This document shows, in pieces, positions 51,313 to 59,411 of a stretch of 64,000 bases of DNA. Within the stretch, counting starts at the first letter, position 1; every line of letters begins with the position of its first letter. A program made the translations under genes and the position numbers. Location: contig NZ_BMHD01000001.1 of NCBI RefSeq assembly GCF_014640535.1, positions 1,552,214-1,616,213 on the forward strand. The letters are read 5' to 3'. The DNA is from Cnuibacter physcomitrellae (GTDB taxonomy: Bacteria > Actinomycetota > Actinomycetes > Actinomycetales > Microbacteriaceae). The notes under the pieces were generated by a model that saw only the letters and a program-made list of their open reading frames with translations, made no database searches and was not told the DNA's origin.

Positions 51313-52233
51313 ATGCGGGTGCTCATCGTGGGGGCGGGGGCCGTGGGCGGGTACTTCGGCGCGGGGCTGATCGAGGCCGGGCGCGACGTGACCTTCCTCG
51401 TGCGCGAGAGGCGGGCGGATGCGCTGCTCCGCGAGGGCCTGCGCGTCGCGGTCGGCGACACGGTGACCGTGCACGAGCATCCGCAGACCGTCACCGCGGC
51501 CGACGCGGGCTCCGCCGGTCCCTTCGACGCGGTGGTGCTCTCGGTGAAGGCCTTCGCCCTCGACGCGGCGATCGACGACATCACCCCGTTCGTCGGTCCG
51601 GACACGATGGTGCTGCCGCTGCTCAACGGGATGCGCCATCTCGACCGACTGCAGGACGCGTTCGGCGAGCGCGTGCTGGGCGGGCTGTGCGTGGTCGCGG
51701 CGCAGCTCGAGGAGGGCGGCGTCGTGCGGAGGCTCGCCCCGGGCGCGAGCCTGACCCTCGGCGAGCTCGCCGGCGGAGAGTCGGACCGCACGACGGCCCT
51801 CGCCGCCGAGCTCGTGGGACAGGGCTTCGACACGCGTCTCACGCCCGACGTGCGGGCGATGATGTGGCAGAAGTGGGTGTTCCTCGCCTCGGGCGGCGCG
51901 GTGACGAGCCTCCACGACGGCGCCGTCGGCGAGATCGTCGCGACGCCGACGGGAGCGCTGTCGGCACTGCGGATCATCGACGAGGTGGTCGCCGTCGCCA
52001 CGGCCGAGGGCTACCCGCCCACGGCGCGAGCGCTCGAGACCGTCCAGTCCGCGCTGACCGAGCCCGGCTCGTCGTTCACCACGTCCCTCTTCCGCGACCT
52101 GCGGCAGGGTCTCCCGGTCGAGAACGAGCACATCCTCGGCGACCTCGTCGAACGAGCCGTCCGCCGCGGGATCGACACGCCCCTCCTCGCTGCCGCGTAC
52201 GCCCGCATCCGCGTCTACGAGAACCGCCGCTGA
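51313..52233 (+). CDS. 2-dehydropantoate 2-reductase family (ketopantoate reductase)
   Basis: A 306-residue NADPH-dependent reductase of the ApbA/PanE family, which makes pantoate for CoA. The Rossmann motif is VGAGAVGGYFGAGL. Catalytic Lys is in AMMWQKWVFLAS and the Glu/Asp site in VENEHILGD. The family has many paralogues of unknown substrate, and no other pan gene is near, so panE is not certain. The ATG at 51313 has GAGGAGAG upstream. Confidence 0.88.
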   Translation: MRVLIVGAGAVGGYFGAGLIEAGRDVTFLVRERRADALLREGLRVAVGDTVTVHEHPQTVTAADAGSAGPFDAVVLSVKAFALDAAIDDITPFVGPDTMVLPLLNGMRHLDRLQDAFGERVLGGLCVVAAQLEEGGVVRRLAPGASLTLGELAGGESDRTTALAAELVGQGFDTRLTPDVRAMMWQKWVFLASGGAVTSLHDGAVGEIVATPTGALSALRIIDEVVAVATAEGYPPTARALETVQSALTEPGSSFTTSLFRDLRQGLPVENEHILGDLVERAVRRGIDTPLLAAAYARIRVYENRR

Positions 52234-52286
52234 GCCGCGCCCGTCCGCCCTCGGCGGAGGGCGAGGCGGCCTGGCAGGATGTGTCC

Positions 52287-52916
52287 ATGGCACACGAGCG
52301 CAGCTTCGACCGGCTGGTGAACTTCTCGGACGCGGTCGTCGCCATCGCCATCACGCTGCTCGGCCTGCCGCTCATCGACCTCGCGGCCGAGCTCGGGCAG
52401 AACGGGATCGACACGGTCGGCGAGCTGCTCCTCCACAACGCCACACGCCTGTTCGGCTTCGGGCTGAGCTTCGCGGTGATCGCCGTGTTCTGGATGGCCC
52501 ACCACCGCGTGTACGACTACCTGACGGGCTACACCAGAGGCCTGATCTGGCTGAACATGCTGTGGCTCGCGTCGATCGTCTTCCTGCCCTTCCCCACGGA
52601 GATCATCGCCAGCGGCCACGACGACGCGGGGGCCGCCGCCCTGTACATCGGCACGATGATCGTGACGGCGGCGGCACTGCTGGCGCAGATCCTCCTCGTC
52701 CGGGCCCGTCCTGAGCTCATCTCGGGCGGCCGTGAGGCGCTGAGCTACGTCCCGGCCCTCGCGGTGACGGTCGCCCTGTTCGTGGCCCTCGGCGTCACGA
52801 TCCTGGTGCCGGGGACGCACCTCTGGACGCTGCTCCTCATCGTGCCCGCCCAGGTGGTGACGCGCCGCATCCAGGTCGCCCGAGAGCGCAGGACCGCGAC
52901 GCCCGGGCCGCGCTGA
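52287..52916 (+). CDS. TMEM175-family potassium channel (DUF1211)
   Basis: A 209-residue membrane protein with about six helices. The diagnostic helix-1 motif RLVNFSDAVVAIAITLLGL is the K+-selective gate region of bacterial TMEM175 channels. The C-terminal tail is basic. The ATG at 52287 is preceded by CAGGAT at 6 nt, so it may be leaderless. It converges on the YhgE gene. Confidence 0.88.
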   Translation: MAHERSFDRLVNFSDAVVAIAITLLGLPLIDLAAELGQNGIDTVGELLLHNATRLFGFGLSFAVIAVFWMAHHRVYDYLTGYTRGLIWLNMLWLASIVFLPFPTEIIASGHDDAGAAALYIGTMIVTAAALLAQILLVRARPELISGGREALSYVPALAVTVALFVALGVTILVPGTHLWTLLLIVPAQVVTRRIQVARERRTATPGPR

Positions 52917-52943
52917 CCGCCGCCCGCGCTCATCCGAGCCGGC

Positions 52944-54965
52944 TCAGACCCGGCGCGGGCGGCGCGCCGACCACGCCGGCACCACCCAGCCCAGCGCCGT
53001 CGGCCTCCGCCGCCGCCCGAGCACCGCCCACGCGAGCAGCAGGCCGACCGCGAGCGTCACCAGCAGCACGGCGACCGCCGTCCACACCGTCGACGCCGAT
53101 CCACCCGCGAGGATCGCCTGCAGCCCCGAGACCGCGTAGGCGAGCGGGCTCACCGTGTTGATCGCCTGGAACGGCGCCGACAGCAGCTGCACCGGATACA
53201 GCCCTCCGGTCGACGCGATCTGGAGCGCCAGGAGCACCAGGGAGACGAACGCCCCCATCCGCCCGAACGCGGTCGTGAGGAACTGGTGGAAGGCCATGAA
53301 CGCGAACGACACCAGCAGCGAGAAGCCGAGGGTGGCGGGCAGCAGGCTCCAGGATGCGCCCAACGCCAGGTGCAGGAACGCGACGACGACCACGGCCTGG
53401 CCGACGCCGAAGACAGCCGAACGGAGGAAGGTCCGGCCGACGAGCCGGCCCGTGGACGCGGGCGATGCGAGCATCGACCTCGAGAACGGCCGCAGCCACA
53501 GGAAGAGGGCGAGCGCGCCGATCCACAGGGCGACCGGGATCATCACCGTCGAGACGACCTGGCCGACCGAGGAGACCTGATTCGCCGTGTTCACGTCGAC
53601 GGCGACCGGCTGAGCGATCACGTCGGCCGCGGACTGCGGATCCGAGCTCGTGCGCGACCCGAGCTGGTCCGCCCCCGTGGTCAGGCCGGACGCGAGCTGA
53701 CCCGCCCCGCTCTGGAGCTGCGCGGCACCTGCCCCGAGCTGCTGCGCGCCCTGCACGAGCGCGGGGCCGTTCGCCGCGAGCTGGTCGGCTCCGGAGCTCA
53801 GCGCCGGACCACCGGCGGCCAGCTGCTCGGCGCCCGAGACGAGGGCCGGGCCGTTCGCCGCGAGCTGGTCGGCGCCCGAGGCGAGCTCGCCGATCCCGCT
53901 CTGCAGAGCCGGCATGCCGTTCCCCGCCTCGGCGAGCGCGCCGCTGTTGGCGTCGAGCTGGGAAGCGCCGGCGGCGAGACCAGCGAGCTGCGCCTGCACC
54001 TGCTCCGGAGTGAGCAGCCCCGCCTGCGCGGCCGCGCTCAGCTGCGAGAGCCCCTGCGTGAGCTGAGTGACGCCCGACGCGTACGAGGCCACACCGGTGC
54101 CGAAGTCGCCGAGCTGGGCGGTCTTCGTGCGCAGTTCGTCGGCGCCGCTCGCGAGCTGGCCGACGCCTCCGGTGTACTGGGTCACTCCCGAGCTGAGCGA
54201 GGTCACCCCGTCGGTGTACTGCGCGACGCCCGAGGCGAGCGTCGACGCGCCGGAGGTGTACTGCGAGAGACCGTCGGAGAGCTGGGTGGCGCCGTCGGCG
54301 AGCTGCCCGGCGCCCGAGCCCAGCTGGGTCGCGCCCGCGGCCGCATCCTTGAGGCTCGTGCCCACGGTGCCGAACGACGTGTAGATGCCGTTCACGACGG
54401 TCGCGGTGATGGTCTGCCCGAACCCCGCCTGCACCGCCGTCCCGACGGTCGAGGCGAGCACGCCGGACAGGTACCCGTGCGCGTCGTCGGTCTGGATGTC
54501 GATGAGGCCCTGCTTCGGGTCGGGGGTGCCGAGCGTGTTCACCGTGGCGGAGAAGTCGCTCGGGATCGTGAGGACCGCGTAGTACGTGCCGTCGGCGAGG
54601 CCGGCTGCGGCGTCGTCGGCGTTGGTGACGGTCCAGTCGAACCCGTTCTGGCCCGAGCCCGTCAGCTCGGTCACGAGGCCGCGGCCGGCGAAGTTCACCG
54701 ACTGCGTCCCGTCGGCGTTCGTCGTCGTGACGAGCTGGTCCTCGTTCACGATGGCGGCCGGGATGCTGCTGATCGACTGGTCGACGTTCGACAGCGCCCC
54801 GGCGAACAGCCCGTTCACGGCGAAGGGGGTCAGGACGATGGCGATCGCGGTCACGACGATGAGCGCGATGCGGGTGCGTCGCCGCGACGCCGCCGACGGG
54901 ACGGACGGCACGGGCGCGGTCGGGGAGGACGGCGCGGTCGAGCGGGCGGGGGTCACGTCGCTCAT
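52944..54965 (-). CDS. YhgE/Pip-family membrane protein
   Basis: A 673-residue protein with one N-terminal helix (ALIVVTAIAIVLTPFAVNGLF), a long outer region, and five or so C-terminal helices. The middle consists of many 7- to 14-residue repeats of the type QLxxGAxxLxxG, expected to form helical coils, as in the phage-infection protein Pip and the ESX-associated YhgE group. Such proteins are linked to export of peptides or toxins and to phage receptors. The ATG overlaps the MMPL stop by 4 bp. It is last in a TetR / MMPL / YhgE operon. Confidence 0.9.
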   Translation of the reverse strand: MSDVTPARSTAPSSPTAPVPSVPSAASRRRTRIALIVVTAIAIVLTPFAVNGLFAGALSNVDQSISSIPAAIVNEDQLVTTTNADGTQSVNFAGRGLVTELTGSGQNGFDWTVTNADDAAAGLADGTYYAVLTIPSDFSATVNTLGTPDPKQGLIDIQTDDAHGYLSGVLASTVGTAVQAGFGQTITATVVNGIYTSFGTVGTSLKDAAAGATQLGSGAGQLADGATQLSDGLSQYTSGASTLASGVAQYTDGVTSLSSGVTQYTGGVGQLASGADELRTKTAQLGDFGTGVASYASGVTQLTQGLSQLSAAAQAGLLTPEQVQAQLAGLAAGASQLDANSGALAEAGNGMPALQSGIGELASGADQLAANGPALVSGAEQLAAGGPALSSGADQLAANGPALVQGAQQLGAGAAQLQSGAGQLASGLTTGADQLGSRTSSDPQSAADVIAQPVAVDVNTANQVSSVGQVVSTVMIPVALWIGALALFLWLRPFSRSMLASPASTGRLVGRTFLRSAVFGVGQAVVVVAFLHLALGASWSLLPATLGFSLLVSFAFMAFHQFLTTAFGRMGAFVSLVLLALQIASTGGLYPVQLLSAPFQAINTVSPLAYAVSGLQAILAGGSASTVWTAVAVLLVTLAVGLLLAWAVLGRRRRPTALGWVVPAWSARRPRRV

Positions 54966-57946
54966 CGGTGGGCTCCTTCGAGTCGGGCGGGATCGAGGGA
55001 TCGGGTGCCGCCCGCGAAGCCCGCGGACGGCGTGACGGCGGGGCTCCCGCCGAGGTCGATGCGCACCAGCGCCCGCCCGTCGAGGTCGGACTCGGCGGAG
55101 GTCGCAGACGCAGCGGGGACGGGGACCCCGATCACCACGGTGACGTCCGACCCGACCACCGCGGCGACGGCGGACAGGAACGCCTCCGACCCCACCGCGA
55201 GCGGCGCGTCGCCGGGGTCGGCGACGACGAGCCGGGCGCCCTGCGCTCCCGCGAGGGCGATCCGCAGCAGGGCGAGTCCGGTCGCCGAGAGCGCGCTGAG
55301 CGGCGTGTGGATCGACACACGCCCGTCGGAGGCGGAGGCGGTGGCCAGTGCATCGTCGAACCTGCGCACGAGGTCCTCGACCTCCTCGCGGGGCACGCGA
55401 CGCAGGGCCGAGCGCCCCCACCGCATCCGCTCGAGGATCGCCTCGCCGACCGTCTCCGCGTCGCTGACCGGTCCGGAGCCCGCCGGACCCCCGTCGAGGT
55501 CGACGAGCGCGGACAGCCGCTCGACCCGGGTCCGCGCCGAGGGCAGCGGATGTCCGAGCACCTGCAGGTGGCCGCCCGCCGGGGCGACGCGTCCCGCGAG
55601 GGCGCCCGCGACGAGTCGCCGAGCTCCCGGATCGCCGGCGAGCAGCACGATCGCACCCTCCGGCGCCGACGCGGTGACCGTGGCGGGGACGCCGTCGACG
55701 CGCAGGCCCTCCGCGGTGAGGACGTCGCCCCGCCGCGCATCCGCCCAGGCCTTCGCCTCGATGTGGGCGCGAAGCCCCTCCCCCTCGACGTCGACGTTCG
55801 GCAGGAGCCGGTCGAGCCAGCGCGGCAGGGACCAGGCCCGCCGGCCGAGCAGCGTCATCACCGCCGGGACGAGCGTCATGCGGACGAGGAAGGCGTCGAC
55901 GAAGACGCCCACGGCGAGCGCCAGCGCGATCATCTTGATCGCCCCGTCCCCCTCGGGCACGAAGGCGAAGAAGACGAAGAACATGATCAGCGCGGCGGCG
56001 GTGACGACGCGCGCGCCGTGCTGGAAGCCCACCCGCACCGCACGCCGGGCGTCGCCCGACTTCACGAACTCCTCGCGCATCCCCGAGACGAGGAACACCT
56101 CGTAGTCCATCGCGAGGCCGAAGAGGATGGCCATGAGGAGGATCGGCAGGAAGCTGATGATCGGACCCGTCGACGTCACGTGCAGCAGGTCGGCGAGCCA
56201 CCCCCACTGGAACACCGCGACGGTGACGCCGAACGACACGCAGACCGAGAGGGCGAAGCCGAGCGCGGCCTTGATCGGCACGGCGAGCGACCGGAACACC
56301 ATCGCGAGGAGCACGATGGACAGCCCGACGACGAGAACGCCGAAGGGCAGCAGCGCGTTGGTGAGCTGGGTCGAGACGTCGATCGCGACCGCGGTCTGAC
56401 CGCTCACCGTGATGGGCGTGCCGTACTGGTCCTCGATCTCGCCCTTGAGGTCGCGGAGATGCTGCACGAGCTCCTTCGTGGCGGGATCGTCGGGCGCGGT
56501 GGTCGGCACGACGCGGAAGATCGCGGTGTCCAGTCCCTGATCGGGAAGGCCCTGCCCCACGTAGGCGACCCCGTCGACGGCCTCGAGGTCGGAGCGGATG
56601 CCGGCGAGGTCGTCCTGGATGTCGGTGGTCTGCGTGATGTCGGCCGCGACCACGATCGCGCCGTTGTAGCCGGGCCCGAAGCCCTGGGCGATGAGGTCGT
56701 AGGCCTGACGGGCGGTGTCGTCCTCCGGCTGGGACGCGGCCGTCGGGAGGTTGAGGTCGAGGCTCAGCGCCGGGATCGACGCGACCCCCAGCAGCCCGAT
56801 GATCGCGACGATGAACACGATCGGAGCCTTCATCACGATCCGCACCCAGCGGCCGCCGAGCGACGGTCTCGCCGTGCCCTCGCCCTCGTGCTCCGCGGCC
56901 GCGAGCGCTCGTCGCTGCGCGCGCGAGCCCGCCTTCGGGACGAGCCGGCCCCGGGCGACCCCCATGATCGCGGGGATGAGGGTCACGGCGATGCTCACCG
57001 CCACCAGCACCGCGAACGCGGCGCCCACACCCATCACCGACAGGAACGGGATGCCCACGACGAGGAGCCCCAGCAGGGCGATGATGACGGTGACCCCCGC
57101 GAAGACCACGGCCCCGCCGGCGGTGGCGACCGCCTGCGCCGCCGACTCCTCCGGATCGAGGCCCTGCGCGAGCTGGGATCGATGCCGCGAGAGGATGAAG
57201 AGGGCGTAGTCGATCCCCACCGCGAGCCCGATCATCACCGCGAGCATCGGCGCCGTGCTGGAGACGGTGGTGAAGGCGGCGGTGACCATGATCGCGCCGG
57301 AGGACAGCCCGACCCCGAGGATCGCGGACAGCAGCGGCATCCCGGCCGCGAGCAGCGATCCGAACGTGACGAAGAGCACCACGCCGGCGAAGAGCACGCC
57401 GACCGCCTCGGTCCAGGTCAGTCCGAACGACACCTCCTGGAACACCGAGCCGCCGAACTCCACGCGGACGCCGTCCGCCTCCACTGGGGCGGCCTCCGCC
57501 TGCAGCTCGTCGAGCGTCTGCGTCGTGACGTCGGTGGCGGGCCCGTCGAACTGCACCTGCGTATAGGCGATGGTGCGGTCCTCGGAGATCGCGTTGGTGG
57601 CGTACTCCGAGTACGGGTCGACGACGGCCGCGACCTGGTCGAGATCGCCCATCGTGGTCGCCATGTCCTGGATGGCCTGCTTCACCGCGGGGTCGTCGAC
57701 GGTGGAGCCCTTCGGCGCCTGGTACACGACCTGCGCCGACGCCCCCGCCACCTGCGGGAAGACGCGGTCGAGCTGGTCGATGGTCTGCTGAGACTCGGTG
57801 CCCGGGATCGTGAAGCTCTCCTGGAACTGGCCGCCGAGGGCGAGCCCGGCTCCGAGCACCGCGCCGAGCGCGAGCACCCAGGTGGCGATGACGTACCAGG
57901 CCCGCCGGTAGGCGAACCGTCCGATCCGGTAGAGGAAGGTGGCCAT
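54962..57946 (-). CDS. MMPL-family exporter fused to a degenerate ABC-ATPase-like domain
   Basis: A 994-residue protein. Residues 1-740 form an MMPL (RND-like) exporter with about 12 helices and two outer loops; GLAVGIDYALFILSRHRSQL and LFGLAMDYEVFLVSGMREE are the hallmark Asp-Tyr motifs of the proton path. Residues about 741-994 are an added cytosolic domain whose order looks like an ABC nucleotide-binding domain: LLAGDPGARRLVAGALAG in the Walker A position without GKS/T, LSALSATGLALLRIAL in the signature position, and RLVVADPGD in the Walker B position. It should not bind ATP in the usual way. The ATG at 57946 lies 16 bp after the TetR stop; AGGAGAG precedes it. Confidence 0.85.
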   Translation of the reverse strand: MATFLYRIGRFAYRRAWYVIATWVLALGAVLGAGLALGGQFQESFTIPGTESQQTIDQLDRVFPQVAGASAQVVYQAPKGSTVDDPAVKQAIQDMATTMGDLDQVAAVVDPYSEYATNAISEDRTIAYTQVQFDGPATDVTTQTLDELQAEAAPVEADGVRVEFGGSVFQEVSFGLTWTEAVGVLFAGVVLFVTFGSLLAAGMPLLSAILGVGLSSGAIMVTAAFTTVSSTAPMLAVMIGLAVGIDYALFILSRHRSQLAQGLDPEESAAQAVATAGGAVVFAGVTVIIALLGLLVVGIPFLSVMGVGAAFAVLVAVSIAVTLIPAIMGVARGRLVPKAGSRAQRRALAAAEHEGEGTARPSLGGRWVRIVMKAPIVFIVAIIGLLGVASIPALSLDLNLPTAASQPEDDTARQAYDLIAQGFGPGYNGAIVVAADITQTTDIQDDLAGIRSDLEAVDGVAYVGQGLPDQGLDTAIFRVVPTTAPDDPATKELVQHLRDLKGEIEDQYGTPITVSGQTAVAIDVSTQLTNALLPFGVLVVGLSIVLLAMVFRSLAVPIKAALGFALSVCVSFGVTVAVFQWGWLADLLHVTSTGPIISFLPILLMAILFGLAMDYEVFLVSGMREEFVKSGDARRAVRVGFQHGARVVTAAALIMFFVFFAFVPEGDGAIKMIALALAVGVFVDAFLVRMTLVPAVMTLLGRRAWSLPRWLDRLLPNVDVEGEGLRAHIEAKAWADARRGDVLTAEGLRVDGVPATVTASAPEGAIVLLAGDPGARRLVAGALAGRVAPAGGHLQVLGHPLPSARTRVERLSALVDLDGGPAGSGPVSDAETVGEAILERMRWGRSALRRVPREEVEDLVRRFDDALATASASDGRVSIHTPLSALSATGLALLRIALAGAQGARLVVADPGDAPLAVGSEAFLSAVAAVVGSDVTVVIGVPVPAASATSAESDLDGRALVRIDLGGSPAVTPSAGFAGGTRSLDPARLEGAHR

Positions 57947-57962
57947 GGGAAGCTCTCCTGGG

Positions 57963-58595
57963 TCAGGCCGACAGCGGGCGGAGGAGGTCGGTGAGGACCT
58001 CGACGAGGGCTTCCCTGACCTCGTCGACGGGCATCTCGTCGTCGTCCGGATCGACCGGGGAGACGGCGAGGATGTAGGCGGCGCCGGCGAGGGCGATGCT
58101 GAGGCGCATGCGCTCCGTCGCCGACGGCAGCTCGGCCATGACCGACTCACCGATGCGCTCGATGTACCCGAGCGCCTCGTCGATGAGCCCGATGTCGGCC
58201 AGCGTCCGGCCCTGGTTGATGATGATGTGCACCTCGGACCGGTGGGCGAGCATGACGTCGATGAACTCCTCGACGAAGGCCTCGAGCTCCTCGGCGGAGC
58301 GGACGCGGCGGACGCTGTTGTCGAGGAAGGCGCCCAGCGTCTTCACCGCGGGCTCGATGGCCGACTCGAAGAGCGCCTCCTTCGAGGAGAAGTGGTAGAG
58401 CACGCTCGACTTCGAGTAGCCGGCGGCGTCGGCGATCTGCTGGAGGCTGGTCCCGGCGTACCCGGTCTGGGCGAACATCCGCAGGGCGATGGCGCGCAGG
58501 TCGTCGGCGGCGTCGGGTCGGGTGGACGCAGCGGGTCGAGTGGACGCGGCGGGGCGGGCGGAGGGACCCGGACGGGCCGCTGGGGTCGGGCTCAT
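57963..58595 (-). CDS. TetR-family regulator of the MMPL/YhgE operon
   Basis: A 210-residue TetR protein. The helix-turn-helix lies at about 32-75 (GTSLQQIADAAGYSKSSVLYHF). The N terminus has a short tandem repeat (RPAASTRPAASTRP). It is first in the operon, and two CGATCGGTC operators overlap and flank its promoter, so it probably represses itself and the exporter genes until a ligand binds. TACTCT ends 7 nt before the ATG, giving a leaderless mRNA. Confidence 0.9.
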   Translation of the reverse strand: MSPTPAARPGPSARPAASTRPAASTRPDAADDLRAIALRMFAQTGYAGTSLQQIADAAGYSKSSVLYHFSSKEALFESAIEPAVKTLGAFLDNSVRRVRSAEELEAFVEEFIDVMLAHRSEVHIIINQGRTLADIGLIDEALGYIERIGESVMAELPSATERMRLSIALAGAAYILAVSPVDPDDDEMPVDEVREALVEVLTDLLRPLSA

Positions 58596-58610
58596 GCCCT
58601 CGAGAGTAGC

Positions 58611-58645
58611 CTGACCGATCGGTCGGAAACTGAACGATCGGTCAG
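58611..58645 (-). promoter_or_regulatory. Tandem TetR operators
   Basis: CTGACCGATCGGTCGG (58611-58626) and CTGAACGATCGGTCAG (58630-58645) are two near-palindromes, centres 19 bp apart. They lie just upstream of the TACTCT -10 box (58603-58608) of the TetR gene. Confidence 0.8.
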
Positions 58646-58673
58646 AGTGCGCGTCCTTCGCCTCTCGCGGTCG

Positions 58674-58934
58674 TCAGAGTCGCTCGTCGACGACCCGCGC
58701 CTCACCCACGATCTCGAGCTCCTCGGCGGCCACCGCCCGGTCGGCCTCGGCGCGGGAACGGCCCCGATGACCGAGCACCAGGGACGACACGGCGAACGCG
58801 AAGGAGACCAGGGAGAACAGCAGCAGCGCGGGCTTGTCGGCGAGGATCGCGGTGACGCCGAGGGCCAGTCCGACGGCGACGAAGAAGCCCACGAAGCTCG
58901 TCACGACGTCGGGCACACCAGGTCTGTCGTCCAC
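58674..58934 (-). CDS. Small two-helix membrane protein
   Basis: An 86-residue protein with two hydrophobic helices (VVTSFVGFFVAVGLALGVTAIL and LLLFSLVSFAFAVSSLVLG) and a charged C-terminal tail. The GTG at 58934 has GGGGAG 4-5 nt upstream. I do not recognise the family; many actinobacteria carry similar small membrane proteins. It ends 29 bp from the TetR operators on the opposite side of the promoter. Confidence 0.65.
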   Translation of the reverse strand: MDDRPGVPDVVTSFVGFFVAVGLALGVTAILADKPALLLFSLVSFAFAVSSLVLGHRGRSRAEADRAVAAEELEIVGEARVVDERL

Positions 58935-59067
58935 GGGTCTCCCCTCTCGTCGTCCACGCGGTCGACTTCGACGCTACGCCCCCGAAGGCCCGCCGAAGGC
59001 CCTCGAGACCGAACCGTTATGACGTTTCACGTCCCGTTCATCCGGCCTCCCGGCGAGGGGCCCGAGC

Positions 59068-59238
59068 TCACATGCGCATGCGGATGGCGGCCACGGCGAA
59101 CACGATCGACGTCGTGCCGCCGAACAGCGTGACGAGGAGCCCCGCCTCGACACCGCCGGCCATCATGACCAACCCCGCCACCAGCATGAGCGCGCCGCAG
59201 AGTGCGGCGACCGCGTTCCCCCGTCGTTCCTTGCGCAC
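59068..59238 (-). CDS. Small two-helix membrane protein
   Basis: A 56-residue protein with two hydrophobic segments joined by a Gly-rich turn (LMLVAGLVMMAGG and VTLFGGTTSIVFAVAAI). The GTG at 59238 has GGGAGG 7 nt upstream, which is better than the ATG further out. No family recognised. It lies downstream of the RND gene, beyond a palindrome. Confidence 0.55.
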   Translation of the reverse strand: MRKERRGNAVAALCGALMLVAGLVMMAGGVEAGLLVTLFGGTTSIVFAVAAIRMRM

Positions 59239-59341
59239 CGTCGCGCCTCCCGTGCTCTCGCCACGGCGCACGGGCTTGCCCCCGAGCCAGCTGCACCGTC
59301 GCAGTCTCGAATCTGCCCCTCACCCTACGCCCTGAGGCCGA

Positions 59342-59398
59342 CGAGTGCTCAGTTCTGGTCGCATCCGCGGTGGAACGACGACCAGGACCGAGCACTCG
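59342..59398. repeat. Intergenic palindrome (family A)
   Basis: Arms 59342-59361 and 59379-59398 are 20 bp with two mismatches. The first 12 bases, CGAGTGCTCAGT, are identical to 90-101. It starts 14 bp past the RND transporter stop on the minus strand and may end that transcript. Confidence 0.85.
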
Positions 59399-59411
59399 AT
59401 GCCCCGAGCGG

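Noticed and set aside
52944-54965. YhgE internal repeats as a DNA-level repeat element
   Set aside because: The repeats follow a protein heptad-like pattern (QLxxGAxxL) with varied codons and are typical of the family.
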